Part shown: piece by piece, positions 8,960 to 18,399 of the stretch
Layout: the number at the start of each line of letters is the position of its first letter
How positions within the stretch are numbered: position 1 is the stretch's first letter
NCBI RefSeq assembly: GCF_009917385.1
Contig: NZ_QWLJ01000007.1
Coordinates: 102,826 to 166,825, forward strand
Source of the DNA: Roseburia sp. 1XD42-34
GTDB taxonomy: Bacteria; Bacillota; Bacilli; Bacillales; Amphibacillaceae
DNA: 64,000 bases
Direction of reading: 5' to 3'
Position numbers and translations under genes: made by a program
The notes under the pieces: generated by a model
The model's database searches: none
Seen by the model: the letters and a program-made list of their open reading frames with translations, nothing else
What the model was told of the DNA's origin: nothing

Positions 8960-9460
8960 TTAAATTGCCTTCTTGGCAGCTTCCAGAGCAGCATCATAAT
9001 CTGGATGGTTGCTTACTTCATTTACATATTCTACATAGCTAACTTTGTCGTTACTATCAACAACGAATATAGCGCGCGCCAGTAGGCGTAATTCCTTTAT
9101 AAGAACACCATATTGGTGACCAAAACTCGCATCACGGTGGTCGGATAATATATCAAGTTGGTCAATATTGTGTTGGGTTACCCAACGCTTCTGTGCAAAA
9201 GGTAAATCCATACTCACGGTTAATACTTGAACATTCCCTATTGCATCAGCTTCTTCATTAAAACGTTTTGTTTGGTCAGCACATACCCCAGTATCAATCG
9301 AAGGAACAACACTAATTAGCTTAACCTTTCCCTTGTAATCGTCCAACGTTACTTCTTTCAAATCATTCGTCAATACGCTAAAGTCCGGTGCTTGATCACC
9401 GACCTTTACTTCATTACCTAATAGTGTGACGGGTTCATGTTGGAATGTTACGTTTGCCAT
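8960..9460 (-). CDS. tpx: thiol peroxidase Tpx (single-cysteine form)
   Basis: A 166-residue atypical 2-Cys peroxiredoxin of the Tpx class, which reduces peroxides with thioredoxin. The peroxidatic site SIDTGVCADQTKRF (Cys60) is intact. The position where Tpx proteins carry the resolving cysteine (KRWC in B. subtilis) is KRWV here. The translation contains no other cysteine, so the usual intramolecular disulfide cannot form. The ATG at 9460 is preferred because AGGAAGG lies 10 bases upstream; the ATG at 9469 abuts that site. Length and all other motifs are normal. Confidence 0.95.
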   Translation of the reverse strand: MANVTFQHEPVTLLGNEVKVGDQAPDFSVLTNDLKEVTLDDYKGKVKLISVVPSIDTGVCADQTKRFNEEADAIGNVQVLTVSMDLPFAQKRWVTQHNIDQLDILSDHRDASFGHQYGVLIKELRLLARAIFVVDSNDKVSYVEYVNEVSNHPDYDAALEAAKKAI

Positions 9461-9787
9461 AAGAATCATTCCTTCCTAAATAATTGTATTCCTCTACCAT
9501 TATGAAGTGATTACAAGCTCATGTCCACTAATTTACAGGGAATAATTTGTGAACAAAATAACAACCGCTTTCATTATTGTTGAATATGATGCAACCAAGT
9601 TTCTGTAAAAAAACTAAGGAAACGGCAGCGATAAATTTTCCAATCAAACGTTAATGTGTAACCCATAAATTTCTTCTGAAATAGGGCAGTGAGGATAGTG
9701 TTCTTAGACAGTTCCCTAAGCAGGAGACTTACATAACCTTAGAGGCCGGATAAACCACAAGCTTCCTACAGTCTTTGCGTTTACTTT
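9461..9787. other. 327-bp intergenic stretch without a recognised gene
   Basis: Between tpx and ytfJ (both minus). Only short open frames without ribosome binding sites are present. It should contain the tpx promoter. I see no confident hairpin terminator for ytfJ and no copy of repeat family A or B. Confidence 0.5.
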
Positions 9788-10243
9788 TTATACATCATAT
9801 TGCGTTGGAGCCTGCTTTATTTTCTTTTCGGTGTCCTTCTTTGGTGACTGCTTTTTATCAGATGATTTGATTATCTCTTGGACTTTTTCTACAACTTGCG
9901 GCGCAAAATCAAGCATTTTTTCATAAATATGTGTTTGTTGGTCCAAATGCACCATCTTAATTCCTTGCTCACTGACAATTAAGAAAGCAACAGGTGTAAT
10001 GGATACTCCTCCTCCACTTCCGCCCCCAAAAGGGAGTGTCGCTTCACTATCCGGTGACGAATTACTTGTTGATTGAAATTCACTACCACCTGCAGCAAAA
10101 CCAAAACCAACTTTAGACACAGGAATGATGATGCTTCCTTCTGGAGCTTGAATAGGATTTCCAATTATCGTATTTGCTTCTACCATATCCTTTAAATTTT
10201 CCATTGCTGTCGTCATTAGACCTTGTATAGGATGATCGTCCAT
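9788..10243 (-). CDS. ytfJ: GerW-family sporulation protein YtfJ
   Basis: A 151-residue protein of the GerW/YtfJ family, made in the forespore and linked to germination in Bacillus. Visible: the N-terminal MDDHPIQGLMTTAMENLKDM, the conserved core GNPI.APEGSIIIPVSKVGFGFAAGGSEF, the glycine-rich LPFGGGSGGGVSITPVAFLIV (about 72-92) and a lysine-rich tail. It starts 27 bp after ytfI ends, so the pair is an operon, as in B. subtilis. Confidence 0.94.
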   Translation of the reverse strand: MDDHPIQGLMTTAMENLKDMVEANTIIGNPIQAPEGSIIIPVSKVGFGFAAGGSEFQSTSNSSPDSEATLPFGGGSGGGVSITPVAFLIVSEQGIKMVHLDQQTHIYEKMLDFAPQVVEKVQEIIKSSDKKQSPKKDTEKKIKQAPTQYDV

Positions 10244-10270
10244 TTATTTTACACTCCTTCTCTTTTTTCA

Positions 10271-10819
10271 CTACCTAGTACTCGCAATGAGCTTTACAAA
10301 GGTATGTATAGCATGCGTGATTCGGGTTGAAACCATACAAGAAAAAAACATTTCAAAATGACTTTGTTGAAATAAAGGCTTCACTTGTAAGTCGGGCCGA
10401 CAATCTTTCTTGGTTTTTCTCATAATCCAACTAGTAATGACTCCTTTTATCCCCCATAATCCTCCAGCCGTCATTCCGGTAAGAGCTGCATCTCCTAGTC
10501 CTCCTTCTGTGTACCATCTCCAATTTCGAATAACTATATGCTGCAATGCAGTCGTAACAAGTGGATTGACCTTTGGGAGCATTTTGTATAGATCCTGTAA
10601 TTGACTGAATAAAGCATGGAAAGTGTCCTTTTGCCCCTCTTGCATATGATCAATCCGAATAGACTTGTTAACCATCCGAATAAACATCCAATTTACTTGT
10701 ATGGTTAACATCAAATAGGATGGGCGATATACGATTTCTATGTTGATTTTCCACTTACTTATAAAAATCATCACGATTAGTATGCAGATGAAACATAAGA
10801 TAACAAAAACAACCTTCAT
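10271..10819 (-). CDS. ytfI: YtfI, DUF2953 family membrane-anchored protein
   Basis: A 182-residue protein with one N-terminal membrane helix (residues 2-20) followed by a DUF2953 body (WRWYTEGGLGDAALTGMTAGGLWGIKG), which is typical of YtfI. The function is unknown; the constant pairing with ytfJ suggests a spore role (inference). I chose the ATG at 10819, with a GGGGTGG site 5 bases upstream; the frame is open 28 codons further up but without a site. Confidence 0.85.
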   Translation of the reverse strand: MKVVFVILCFICILIVMIFISKWKINIEIVYRPSYLMLTIQVNWMFIRMVNKSIRIDHMQEGQKDTFHALFSQLQDLYKMLPKVNPLVTTALQHIVIRNWRWYTEGGLGDAALTGMTAGGLWGIKGVITSWIMRKTKKDCRPDLQVKPLFQQSHFEMFFSCMVSTRITHAIHTFVKLIASTR

Positions 10820-10996
10820 GTTTACCACCCCATTGCTTATTTTCCCGCAAATTACTATTTTTATCCAAAAACCTAGTTGTATTTCAAGTAATTTTTTTAA
10901 CATTATAACGAAACATGGTAGAATAAGATGAAACTATGTTGCATTTATAGTGGTAACAAAATGAGGTGAAATAAACATCTTGGGAGGGATGATAGC

Positions 10997-11797
10997 ATGA
11001 CAGAACGAAATAACATCTTCTTTTATTATGTAACTAGCAAAGGTATTGAAGAAAAATTATCGACACTAAGTAATGTAGCTATTGATAACGGTTTCAAAAT
11101 TGTAGAGCATGCGAAAAATGCAAATATTATCGTTAGTATTGGTGGTGACGGCGCTTTTTTACAAGCAGCTAGAAAAACAGGCTATCGCCAAGATTGTCTT
11201 TACATTGGAATAAATCGATCTGGAGAATCAAGTTTATATTGCGACTTTAATATGGACAACTTTGATGAAATGCTCGACACTATGCAGCATGAGGAACTTG
11301 AAGTACGACGTTTTCCTATTATTCATGCAAACGTAAATGAGGAAACAAGTTTTTATTGTCTTAATGAGATCAGCGTCCGATCAACGATCATTAAATCAAT
11401 TGTGATCGATGTATATATCGATGATCAACATTTTGAAACATTTCGTGGGGATGGCTTAATTGTAGCCACACCTACTGGAAGTACAGGCTATAATAAATCT
11501 ACAAATGGTGCTGTTATCGATCCGCGTATCCCTTGTTTTCAAGTAACTGAGCTTGCATCTATTAACAATAACCGTTATCGTACACTTGGTTCTTCTTTTG
11601 TTCTGAACCAAGATAGAAAATTACGTTTGTCTGTAAGACAGGATGGAAATGATTATCCAATTATCGGTCTGGATAATGAAGCTTATTCCATCCGCAACAT
11701 ACACGATATTACCGTTACTTTAAGTGATAAAGTTGTAAAAACAGTGAAACTGAAAAATAATTCCTTTTGGGATCGAGTAAAACGAACCTTTCTATAG
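10997..11797 (+). CDS. ppnKB: NAD kinase (second, PpnKB/YtdI-type)
   Basis: A 266-residue NAD kinase (ATP + NAD+ to NADP+). The GGDG nucleotide site is seen in IVSIGGDGAFLQAARKTG (about 46-63), then NE in CLNEISVRS, and the GDGLIVATPTGSTGYNKSTNGA block (about 151-172). Length agrees with the shorter bacillary paralogue YtdI rather than YjbN. It lies divergent from ytfI and upstream of the SASP gene, matching the B. subtilis ytdI region. GGGAGGGATG precedes the ATG. Confidence 0.92.
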   Translation: MTERNNIFFYYVTSKGIEEKLSTLSNVAIDNGFKIVEHAKNANIIVSIGGDGAFLQAARKTGYRQDCLYIGINRSGESSLYCDFNMDNFDEMLDTMQHEELEVRRFPIIHANVNEETSFYCLNEISVRSTIIKSIVIDVYIDDQHFETFRGDGLIVATPTGSTGYNKSTNGAVIDPRIPCFQVTELASINNNRYRTLGSSFVLNQDRKLRLSVRQDGNDYPIIGLDNEAYSIRNIHDITVTLSDKVVKTVKLKNNSFWDRVKRTFL

Positions 11798-11821
11798 GTG
11801 TATGTTTAAACAAGTAAACGA

Positions 11822-11850
11822 AAGGACTATCCACAAAAGGGATAGTCCTT
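11822..11850. terminator. bidirectional terminator between NAD kinase and SASP gene
   Basis: AAGGACTATCC (11822-11832) pairs exactly with GGATAGTCCTT (11840-11850). It is followed by CTTTACC on the plus strand and CTTTCG on the minus strand. It lies between two converging genes. Confidence 0.85.
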
Positions 11851-11871
11851 CTTTACCATTTCTATATTTTT

Positions 11872-12075
11872 TTAGAAAGTTTGTTGACCACCAAATTGTT
11901 GCTCAGCCATTTGTACTAGACGTTTTGTAATTTCTCCACCAACAGATCCGTTAGAGCGAGAAGTTGAATCTGGTCCTAATTGAACACCAAATTCTTGAGC
12001 GATTTCGTATTTCATTTGGTCTAGAGCTTGTTGAACACCAGGGACTACTAACTGATTTGAATTGTTATTTGCCAT
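11872..12075 (-). CDS. sspA: alpha/beta-type small acid-soluble spore protein
   Basis: A 67-residue SASP that coats and protects spore DNA. Typical motifs are present: [20 protein letters not shown] with the GPR protease site (EFGV), then [37 protein letters not shown] precedes the ATG, a very strong site suited to high forespore expression. This is direct evidence for an endospore former. Confidence 0.97.
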   Translation of the reverse strand: MANNNSNQLVVPGVQQALDQMKYEIAQEFGVQLGPDSTSRSNGSVGGEITKRLVQMAEQQFGGQQTF

Positions 12076-12230
12076 AATAAATCACCTCCTTGGTACTTAT
12101 AGAATGTGTACCAAGGAGAGAATCCATTCATATTTTCAATTGGTAGTTACTGTAAGTGCTTTTAGGTTTGGCTTTAACAGAACAGCTCCATACCGTGTTT
12201 ATTTAAACTAATCCGTTATCATCTTCGTTT

Positions 12231-13427
12231 CTAAAACAAATTTTCGTACGTATTTCCTTGCCCAGATGTAATCTTGATTGTCTCTATGTTTTGCAATGCC
12301 TCTTCCACCCATTCCGATAAATCTGCTTTTGCTTCAAAATGGTTTGCTTTCTCCCTTTTCGGTTTTGTTTTCGGTGACTTTGGTACAAAAACCGTACAGC
12401 AGTCTTCATATGGGAGGATAGATGTCTCATATGTGCCAATTTTCTTTGCTATATCAATAATTTCTGTCTTATCCATTGCAACTAGCGGTCGCAAAATGGG
12501 ATAGTTAGTCACTTCATTAATGACGTTCATGCTTTCCATTGTTTGGCTAGCAACTTGTCCTAAATTTTCTCCCGTTGTTATAGATAAAATCCCTTGTTCC
12601 TGACACACCTTTTCACTTATGCGCATCATTATCCGACGCATAGTTGTCATTGCATAACCATCTGGAATTTGGCGAAATATTTCCTGTTGTAGCTTCGTAA
12701 ACGGAACGAGGTGAACTTGAATAGACTTCCCATATTGGGTCAATTGTTTAGCTAAATCAAGCACTTTTTGCTTTGCTCGTTCACTCGTAAATGGCGGAGA
12801 ATGGAAGTGAATAGCTTCCAATTGAACGCCTCGTTTCATCGCCAGATAGCCTGCTACAGGACTATCAATACCACCAGACAATAACAATAACGATTTACCA
12901 GATGTACCAACTGGCAAGCCTCCAGCTCCTTGCACAACACTAGAAGTTATATACGTTGCCTCGTTACGGATCTCGATTTTAATCTCTACATCTGGTTGAT
13001 GAACATCAACAGTTATACCATTTGTATTCGTTAGCAAATGCCTGCCTACAACATGATTAAATTCCTGTGAACGAATCGGGAAATCTTTGTTAATACGTTT
13101 TACTGTAACTTTAAATGTACTTGCAGCAGCATTTTTCTTAAGCGCATATAATGCAGCCTCTTTCACTTTGTCAGGGTCATTTTCTTCTTTAATCGCCAAG
13201 CTTAAACTTTGTATTCCAAATATATGCTTACATTTATCGATGATTGGTTTTGGGTCATGCCCATTTAATAGAACAAACATTCTCCCCTGCGTCCGTTTCA
13301 CCTTTACGTTTTTATAATCTTGTAACTTATTTTGAATATTTTCCTGTAAACGAAGGATAAATGCTTTTATGTTTTTACCTTTTAAAGCCATCTCCCCGTA
13401 TCGTATTAATATATGATCGTACTGCAT
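12231..13427 (-). CDS. thiI: tRNA 4-thiouridine synthase ThiI
   Basis: A 398-residue ThiI that activates tRNA U8 with ATP and transfers sulfur for s4U (and thiamine sulfur in some species). It has an N-terminal ferredoxin-like/THUMP region (about 60-165), then the PP-loop SGGIDSPVAGYLAMKRG (about 185) and the AANH domain with Cys in YEDCCTVF. There is no C-terminal rhodanese domain, as is normal in Bacillus. The start at 13427 (MQYDHILIRYGEMALKGK) lies 5 bp after the iscS stop, with GGAG upstream. The cysteine desulfurase just upstream is its sulfur donor. Confidence 0.96.
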   Translation of the reverse strand: MQYDHILIRYGEMALKGKNIKAFILRLQENIQNKLQDYKNVKVKRTQGRMFVLLNGHDPKPIIDKCKHIFGIQSLSLAIKEENDPDKVKEAALYALKKNAAASTFKVTVKRINKDFPIRSQEFNHVVGRHLLTNTNGITVDVHQPDVEIKIEIRNEATYITSSVVQGAGGLPVGTSGKSLLLLSGGIDSPVAGYLAMKRGVQLEAIHFHSPPFTSERAKQKVLDLAKQLTQYGKSIQVHLVPFTKLQQEIFRQIPDGYAMTTMRRIMMRISEKVCQEQGILSITTGENLGQVASQTMESMNVINEVTNYPILRPLVAMDKTEIIDIAKKIGTYETSILPYEDCCTVFVPKSPKTKPKREKANHFEAKADLSEWVEEALQNIETIKITSGQGNTYENLF

Positions 13428-13432
13428 AGCCT

Positions 13433-14572
13433 CTACTCCATTACTTTTTTTAATTGCTGTATGTTTCTCCTTAATATACTCATAAACTGCTGCAATTCTT
13501 CCATTGTATTTGTATAAGTAAGACTTACTCGTAGTGCAGAAGTCGTTCTCTCTTTTGGGAGACCACAAGCTGCCAAAATCTCACTCTCATCGGTTTGTTT
13601 GGAAGAACAGGCCGATTTCGTGGATATATAAATATCATTCTCTGCTAACAGATGAATTAGTACCTCTGGCTTCACACCCGGAACAGAAAAATTAATGATA
13701 TGTGGTGCTGCATGTAAAGGGGTATTTACAAAAACACTCGGAAGGTTCTCTAACTCTTCACGAATATATTGCTGCATTTGTAATAATTCATGTTTATGCG
13801 TTCTTTCCTTTTCCAAAATTAAACGTAACGCTCTTACAAACGAAACCGCACCTGCCAAGTTTTCAGTACCAGAACGCTTTGCTTGCTCTTGCGCTCCCCC
13901 GTGAAAAAGCGGAAATAATGTCGTTCGATTTCTTATATATAATAAACCCGTTCCCTTTAAGCCATGAATTTTATGACCAGACATCGTACAAAGATCTATT
14001 CCACTATCTTTCAGTGACAACGGAACCTTTCCTAACCCTTGTACATGATCTACATGAAAAAATAATTTCGGATGTCTTTTAGCAATTGCCCCAACTTCCT
14101 TTATTGGCTGTATCGAACCAAGCTCGCTGTTTACATGCATCACACTAATTAAAATCGTATCGTCTTGAATAGTAGCTTGTAAATCGTTTACGTTAATAAC
14201 ACCATCTTGATTAACAGGCAAATATGTGATGTTAAAGCCCAATTTCTCAAGGCTTTTACACGCTTCATATACAGAAGCATGCTCCACAGCCGTTGTAATA
14301 ATATGCTTACCTCTGTGCTGATGTTCGAGGGCAATTCCTTTAATCGCCAAATTATTTCCTTCTGTTCCTCCAGAAGTAAAAACGATTTCCGAACGAGCAA
14401 CTTCCAACAACTTTGCCGCCTGGTTCTTTGCCTGATGAAGGAGCTTTTCAGATTCTCCCCCTAAAGGATGTATAGAAGACGGATTGGCAAAAAAATCCGT
14501 CGAAACTTTTTCGAAGCTCTTTAAGACAGACGCTTCAGGTTTTGTGGTTGCGCTATTATCTAAGTAAATCAT
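13433..14572 (-). CDS. nifZ: cysteine desulfurase (NifZ/IscS-type partner of ThiI)
   Basis: A 379-residue class V aminotransferase-fold cysteine desulfurase. PLP-binding features: TSGGTEGNNLAI, VDHVQGLG, and the Schiff-base lysine in TMSGHKIHGLKGTG (about 205-218). The active-site cysteine loop is STKSACSSKQ (about 325). It makes protein persulfide and alanine from cysteine. The 5-bp gap to thiI marks it as the dedicated donor for tRNA thiolation, like B. subtilis NifZ. Confidence 0.95.
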   Translation of the reverse strand: MIYLDNSATTKPEASVLKSFEKVSTDFFANPSSIHPLGGESEKLLHQAKNQAAKLLEVARSEIVFTSGGTEGNNLAIKGIALEHQHRGKHIITTAVEHASVYEACKSLEKLGFNITYLPVNQDGVINVNDLQATIQDDTILISVMHVNSELGSIQPIKEVGAIAKRHPKLFFHVDHVQGLGKVPLSLKDSGIDLCTMSGHKIHGLKGTGLLYIRNRTTLFPLFHGGAQEQAKRSGTENLAGAVSFVRALRLILEKERTHKHELLQMQQYIREELENLPSVFVNTPLHAAPHIINFSVPGVKPEVLIHLLAENDIYISTKSACSSKQTDESEILAACGLPKERTTSALRVSLTYTNTMEELQQFMSILRRNIQQLKKVME

Positions 14573-14682
14573 TATTTATTCGCCATACCTTTCTTACGAA
14601 TGATGCACTATTCCAACCGATCTGATTCCTTATAAAAGTTCAGCAGAACGGATTGTAACATAAACAGCTATTAAAACGTGCA

Positions 14683-14714
14683 AAAAAGGATACCATCGAA
14701 TGAATATCCTTTTT
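14683..14714 (-). terminator. ezrA terminator (bidirectional look)
   Basis: AAAAAGGATA (14683-14692) pairs with TATCCTTTTT (14705-14714). The minus strand continues with TTTTTTGCACG. It ends about 20 bp after the ezrA stop. Confidence 0.85.
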
Positions 14715-14734
14715 CCAAACGACATCTATTTAAG

Positions 14735-16429
14735 TTATTCTTCCACTCCAGATTGGTGTTCCTCAATTCGTTTTAATGCTCCTGACTCTACCTCTTCCAC
14801 TGCTTTTGCTGCATTTTCAAGTGCCAATTCATATTCATACTTCCTAAATAACCGCTCAGACTCAGTAAGCTTCTCAGCTAGTAATGGGTATTGACTACGA
14901 TATCGATTCGCATATTGGATAACCTGTTCCGTTAAATAAGCTTGTTCTAACATCAGATTCGTTTGCTCCATACAGTAGGAAACAGCATTCTTTGCGTCAT
15001 TTAAAGCCTGTTGTACTTCAGCCATTTCCAAAGGTTGATTTTCCAGTGCCTTTATAACACGTGCATTTTTGTCATTAGCTGTTTCTATCAGATTCCAAAT
15101 AAAAGTAGGAACTCCAGGAACGTTGCTCTTCTTAAGCTTTCGTTGTATAGAATATAACTGATTTCGCATTTCTGTCAACTTTTCTTTTGCTTCTAACTCA
15201 TCTTTGCGGAGATTTTGTATCCGTTTTTTAAATGCCTCATGACTCTCTTTTAATGTTTCAATTTCTTTAAGCGCTTCTTCTATTTCATTACGAAGCTTTG
15301 TATGAGGTGATTTCTCTTCTTCCATCTCCGAGACAACTGCATCCATTTGGGAATTTAATTTCGCTATGGATTTCTCCAGCGATAAATATTTTTCCATATC
15401 GCTATCTTCAAAATAATAAGCCTTTTGCAGCTGGTCTACTTCTTGTTTCGTGTGATGAAAAGTTGCTGTAACTTCTTCCATAACATGTTGATACGTTGGC
15501 ATCTTTGTTTCTACATAATTTTTAGCAATCGCTTCTTTTTCTAACAGTTGATACATCTCTTTCGAACGTACTTCGATTTCCTCAATTAATATTTCTGCGT
15601 TAGTCATATCGCCATTATCAAGTTTTTCCACCATATGTAAAAGCTTTTGCTGATAGCTGCGAATTTCCTTTTCAAACGCAAGATGCTCTACTCTGTATCC
15701 TTCACTTTTCATTTCCTTTATTCCAGAAAGAAGATCATCTAATTGCGAAGGAAGCTCCTGCTTACACATCCGATACAACTGAGGGAATGCATCAAACTGT
15801 TTTTCCAAATTATCAAGCGAAAGTTTGAGCTTATCTACAAGCTCCTTTGCCTCTAGATAATTTCCATCTTCTACCAATTGATAGTAAGTAGCAAGTTCAT
15901 TAAACAACTCATCTAACCTTGCCTCAAAATAACTCTCAGCTTTCCCATATTGATAACGGTTTTGCGATAGTCTTTTGCGTAAGTCTTTCAAAGTCGGCTC
16001 GACATGTTCTATTTCCTTACGACTTTCCTCTTCAGAATGGAGCAGTTCATCCACTTCTTTAATGATTTGTTCAATTTCCACTTCCACCGTCTGCAGTATT
16101 TTTTCCACTTCAGCTAATGTCTGTTTAGCTTTTGAAAAACGGTAACGATCTGCAGCCGCTTCTGCATCAAATAGAAGCTCCTCAATATCTGTTAATTCCT
16201 TGGTAACGATATGTTCCCAACGCTCTTTCCAAGCCTCGAACTTATCTTGCGTTTCTCCAGACAAGTTAAGAATTTTTATACGGGAGAGCTCAGCATTGAT
16301 GTTTCGATCCATAATATCCATTTTCCAAGCTTCATAGCGATCGACTACATCATATACCCTTTTACGTAAAATAAGTCCTGTAATTATAAGTGCAATGACT
16401 ATAAGTATACTGCCAATGATGTATGCCAT
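14735..16429 (-). CDS. ezrA: septation ring regulator EzrA
   Basis: A 564-residue protein: one N-terminal membrane helix (MAYIIGSILIVIALIITGLI), then four to five long spectrin-like coiled coils. That is the EzrA layout, with B. subtilis at 562 residues. It is membrane-bound with the body in the cytoplasm, limits FtsZ ring formation and links division to PBP1. The ATG at 16429 is preferred because GGAGG lies 6 bases upstream. It is convergent to nothing and has its own terminator. iscS lies downstream on the same strand, 160 bp away. Confidence 0.96.
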   Translation of the reverse strand: MAYIIGSILIVIALIITGLILRKRVYDVVDRYEAWKMDIMDRNINAELSRIKILNLSGETQDKFEAWKERWEHIVTKELTDIEELLFDAEAAADRYRFSKAKQTLAEVEKILQTVEVEIEQIIKEVDELLHSEEESRKEIEHVEPTLKDLRKRLSQNRYQYGKAESYFEARLDELFNELATYYQLVEDGNYLEAKELVDKLKLSLDNLEKQFDAFPQLYRMCKQELPSQLDDLLSGIKEMKSEGYRVEHLAFEKEIRSYQQKLLHMVEKLDNGDMTNAEILIEEIEVRSKEMYQLLEKEAIAKNYVETKMPTYQHVMEEVTATFHHTKQEVDQLQKAYYFEDSDMEKYLSLEKSIAKLNSQMDAVVSEMEEEKSPHTKLRNEIEEALKEIETLKESHEAFKKRIQNLRKDELEAKEKLTEMRNQLYSIQRKLKKSNVPGVPTFIWNLIETANDKNARVIKALENQPLEMAEVQQALNDAKNAVSYCMEQTNLMLEQAYLTEQVIQYANRYRSQYPLLAEKLTESERLFRKYEYELALENAAKAVEEVESGALKRIEEHQSGVEE

Positions 16430-16982
16430 AAAATGCCTCCCAACTAAATCTCCTAAAAACTTGTTCAAAAAGTCTCTAAAACACATCTCATTTCATCGAT
16501 GGCTTATTCCTTTACCTCTTATGTATTGATCACATATACTCTCATTCGCAGTTCTTGAACTTCTTTGTATAAGATTTGCTAGTATCCATACTGTAACTCA
16601 TTACGAAAAATACAAAGCAGTTCGTCACAAGCAAGCAAAAATTTACTTTTCTTTATTCATAGGATAAGGACAACCAGACAATGATACAACTCATTTTTTC
16701 TAGAACTTCTTCGATCTAACCGACTTTGTATCTTTTTTCATTTCTTCTTTTTGAACATCACTATAAGAGATTATGATTTACTCATGAAGTAAAATTCGAA
16801 TCATAATAAATCTACATATTATAATACCATGTTCGACGCTTCTTTTGCTAAAAAAATACAAATAAATTGGCGATTAGATGAAAAATGATAAAATTTGTTT
16901 CGTTTAAGCATTTTTTCTTTTTTTGAACTAGCTTCTTAAAGGGGCTGTTTATTTACAGCAATCCATAAAGTGCTGTTTAAAA
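16430..16982. other. 553-bp AT-rich intergenic stretch
   Basis: Between refZ and ezrA, both on the minus strand. It is very AT-rich, with no credible open frame and no copy of repeat A or B. It probably holds the ezrA promoter. I see nothing else I can name. Confidence 0.5.
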
Positions 16983-17603
16983 CTAGGCATGATCTTTTTG
17001 CTTTGTTACTAAACAATCCAGCCAATCATGTATCGTTTTCACATAGTTGCGGACGAACCTCTGATGGGAATATTCGCCGATAATTTGGTTTTTCCATTCA
17101 TTTGGCATCATATATGGTGTAACAAGCATACCTTTTAATTGCATAAATAAATAGGTTCGATCATTAATCGATGATCGTTGCTCATCTAATACAGCATAGA
17201 AGGCTTTACTTAAAAGATAATTTTCCTTCGCTAAATATGTAACAGTAATTTCTCTAACAAACACCGAATCTAATGATAACTCTCTATGGATAAAACAGGA
17301 GAATTGATGCTTGTTTTGTTTATACTGTATAATGAGGAAAATTAATTCCTTTAGTTGATCCAATGTGTGTAAATCTTGGTTCTGTTGGATGATTGCTTCT
17401 ACTGTTTCTAGATACTTTTCATAGTAATCTGTAACAGCAAATTCTAGCAAACCTTGTTTTCCTTTGAAATAATAGCTAATTAAGGAAACATTGACTTGTG
17501 CTTTGTCTGCAATATCACGAACCGATGTACCATGAAATCCTTTTTGAAAAAAGAGTTCAGAAGCAGCCTCGATGACTTTTTGTTTTGAGGGATTAATTTT
17601 CAT
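16983..17603 (-). CDS. refZ: RefZ (YttP), TetR-family regulator of FtsZ
   Basis: A 206-residue TetR-like protein. The N-terminal helix-turn-helix GTSVRDIADKAQVNVSLISYYFKGKQGLLEF (about 24-54) and the gene position (between ezrA and ytsP, divergent from ytsP) match RefZ. RefZ binds chromosome-marking motifs near the origin and inhibits Z-rings near the poles during sporulation. The ATG at 17603 is 9 bases after AAGGAG; a TTG directly after that site would be too close. An inverted repeat lies in the divergent promoter region. Confidence 0.88.
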   Translation of the reverse strand: MKINPSKQKVIEAASELFFQKGFHGTSVRDIADKAQVNVSLISYYFKGKQGLLEFAVTDYYEKYLETVEAIIQQNQDLHTLDQLKELIFLIIQYKQNKHQFSCFIHRELSLDSVFVREITVTYLAKENYLLSKAFYAVLDEQRSSINDRTYLFMQLKGMLVTPYMMPNEWKNQIIGEYSHQRFVRNYVKTIHDWLDCLVTKQKDHA

Positions 17604-17664
17604 CTTATTCAACTCCTTATATCACCTTTACGACAAAAGCAATTATTTATCCTGCATTTTTCGC

Positions 17665-17689
17665 TCGACAAAAATAACACATCTGTCGA
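17665..17689. promoter_or_regulatory. inverted repeat in the refZ/ytsP divergent promoter region
   Basis: TCGACA (17665-17670) and TGTCGA (17684-17689) form a perfect 6-bp dyad with a 13-bp spacer; a third ACGACA-like half lies at about 17630. The position suggests an operator for RefZ or another regulator. This is inference from position and symmetry only. Confidence 0.4.
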
Positions 17690-17715
17690 AAATAACTTAA
17701 AAAGGGGAATGTTTT

Positions 17716-18210
17716 ATGTTTCAAACTGCTCACTATTCCGGAAATAAACAAAAAGACTATGATTTATTAATTCGTCAGCTCCAGGCCTTAAGTGAAAATG
17801 AACATGATGAAATCGCCATCTTATCCAATGCTTCTGCATTATTAAATCAATTTCTGGAACATACAAATTGGGTAGGATTTTACATTTGGAAAGAAAAAGA
17901 GAATGAATTAGTGCTTGGGCCTTTTCAAGGGCTACCTGCTTGTATTCGTATTGGTTATGGAAAAGGTGTATGCGGGAAAGCGATAGAGGAAAATGCTACA
18001 CAGCGGGTCGCAGATGTCCATCAATTCCCTGGTCATATTGCATGTGACGGCGCCACTAATTCCGAGATTGTTGTTCCAATTAAAAAAGGCGATAAAATAT
18101 TTGGGGTACTTGATATCGACAGTCCTTTAACCAATCGATTTGATGAAACAGATCAAATCTACTTGGAACAATTTGTCGAAACGTTACAACGCTATTTGAC
18201 TAACGCCTAA
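17716..18210 (+). CDS. ytsP: free methionine-(R)-sulfoxide reductase, GAF domain (YtsP)
   Basis: A 164-residue single GAF domain. The three diagnostic cysteines of fRMsr are present in ACIRIGYGKGVCG (two) and HIACDGATNSEIVVPI (one). The enzyme reduces free methionine-R-sulfoxide with thioredoxin in the cytoplasm. Length matches YtsP (163). An AAAAGGGGAATG site precedes the start. The next gene, dgcP, is convergent here (minus strand). Confidence 0.93.
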   Translation: MFQTAHYSGNKQKDYDLLIRQLQALSENEHDEIAILSNASALLNQFLEHTNWVGFYIWKEKENELVLGPFQGLPACIRIGYGKGVCGKAIEENATQRVADVHQFPGHIACDGATNSEIVVPIKKGDKIFGVLDIDSPLTNRFDETDQIYLEQFVETLQRYLTNA

Positions 18211-18234
18211 AGATTAACATTAACCCATTTAACT

Positions 18235-18398
18235 GGGCTATTAAATAACGGTCTTCCTCTTAGTGACGAACTAATGATGCCTTATCGTGGGGGCGCATTT
18301 CTCAAGTCGCATCGTTGCTGAGCCCATGCGCACGGACGTGACTATTCGGTTATTTCGTTATCCTCGAAGCATCTCATTTTATAGCTTCTTATACAATG
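18235..18398 (-). repeat. interspersed repeat family A, copy 2 (truncated)
   Basis: On the minus strand this begins TATAAAATGAGATGCTT, then GGATAACGAAATAACCGAATAG, shared with copies 3-5. It runs to the AGAGGAAG block and stops, so the GGCGC-rich far end is missing. With copy 3 it forms a subgroup (TTAGTGACGAAC in place of TTAGCTACAACC on the plus strand). It abuts a hairpin at 18400-18442. Confidence 0.75.
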
Positions 18399-18399
18399 A

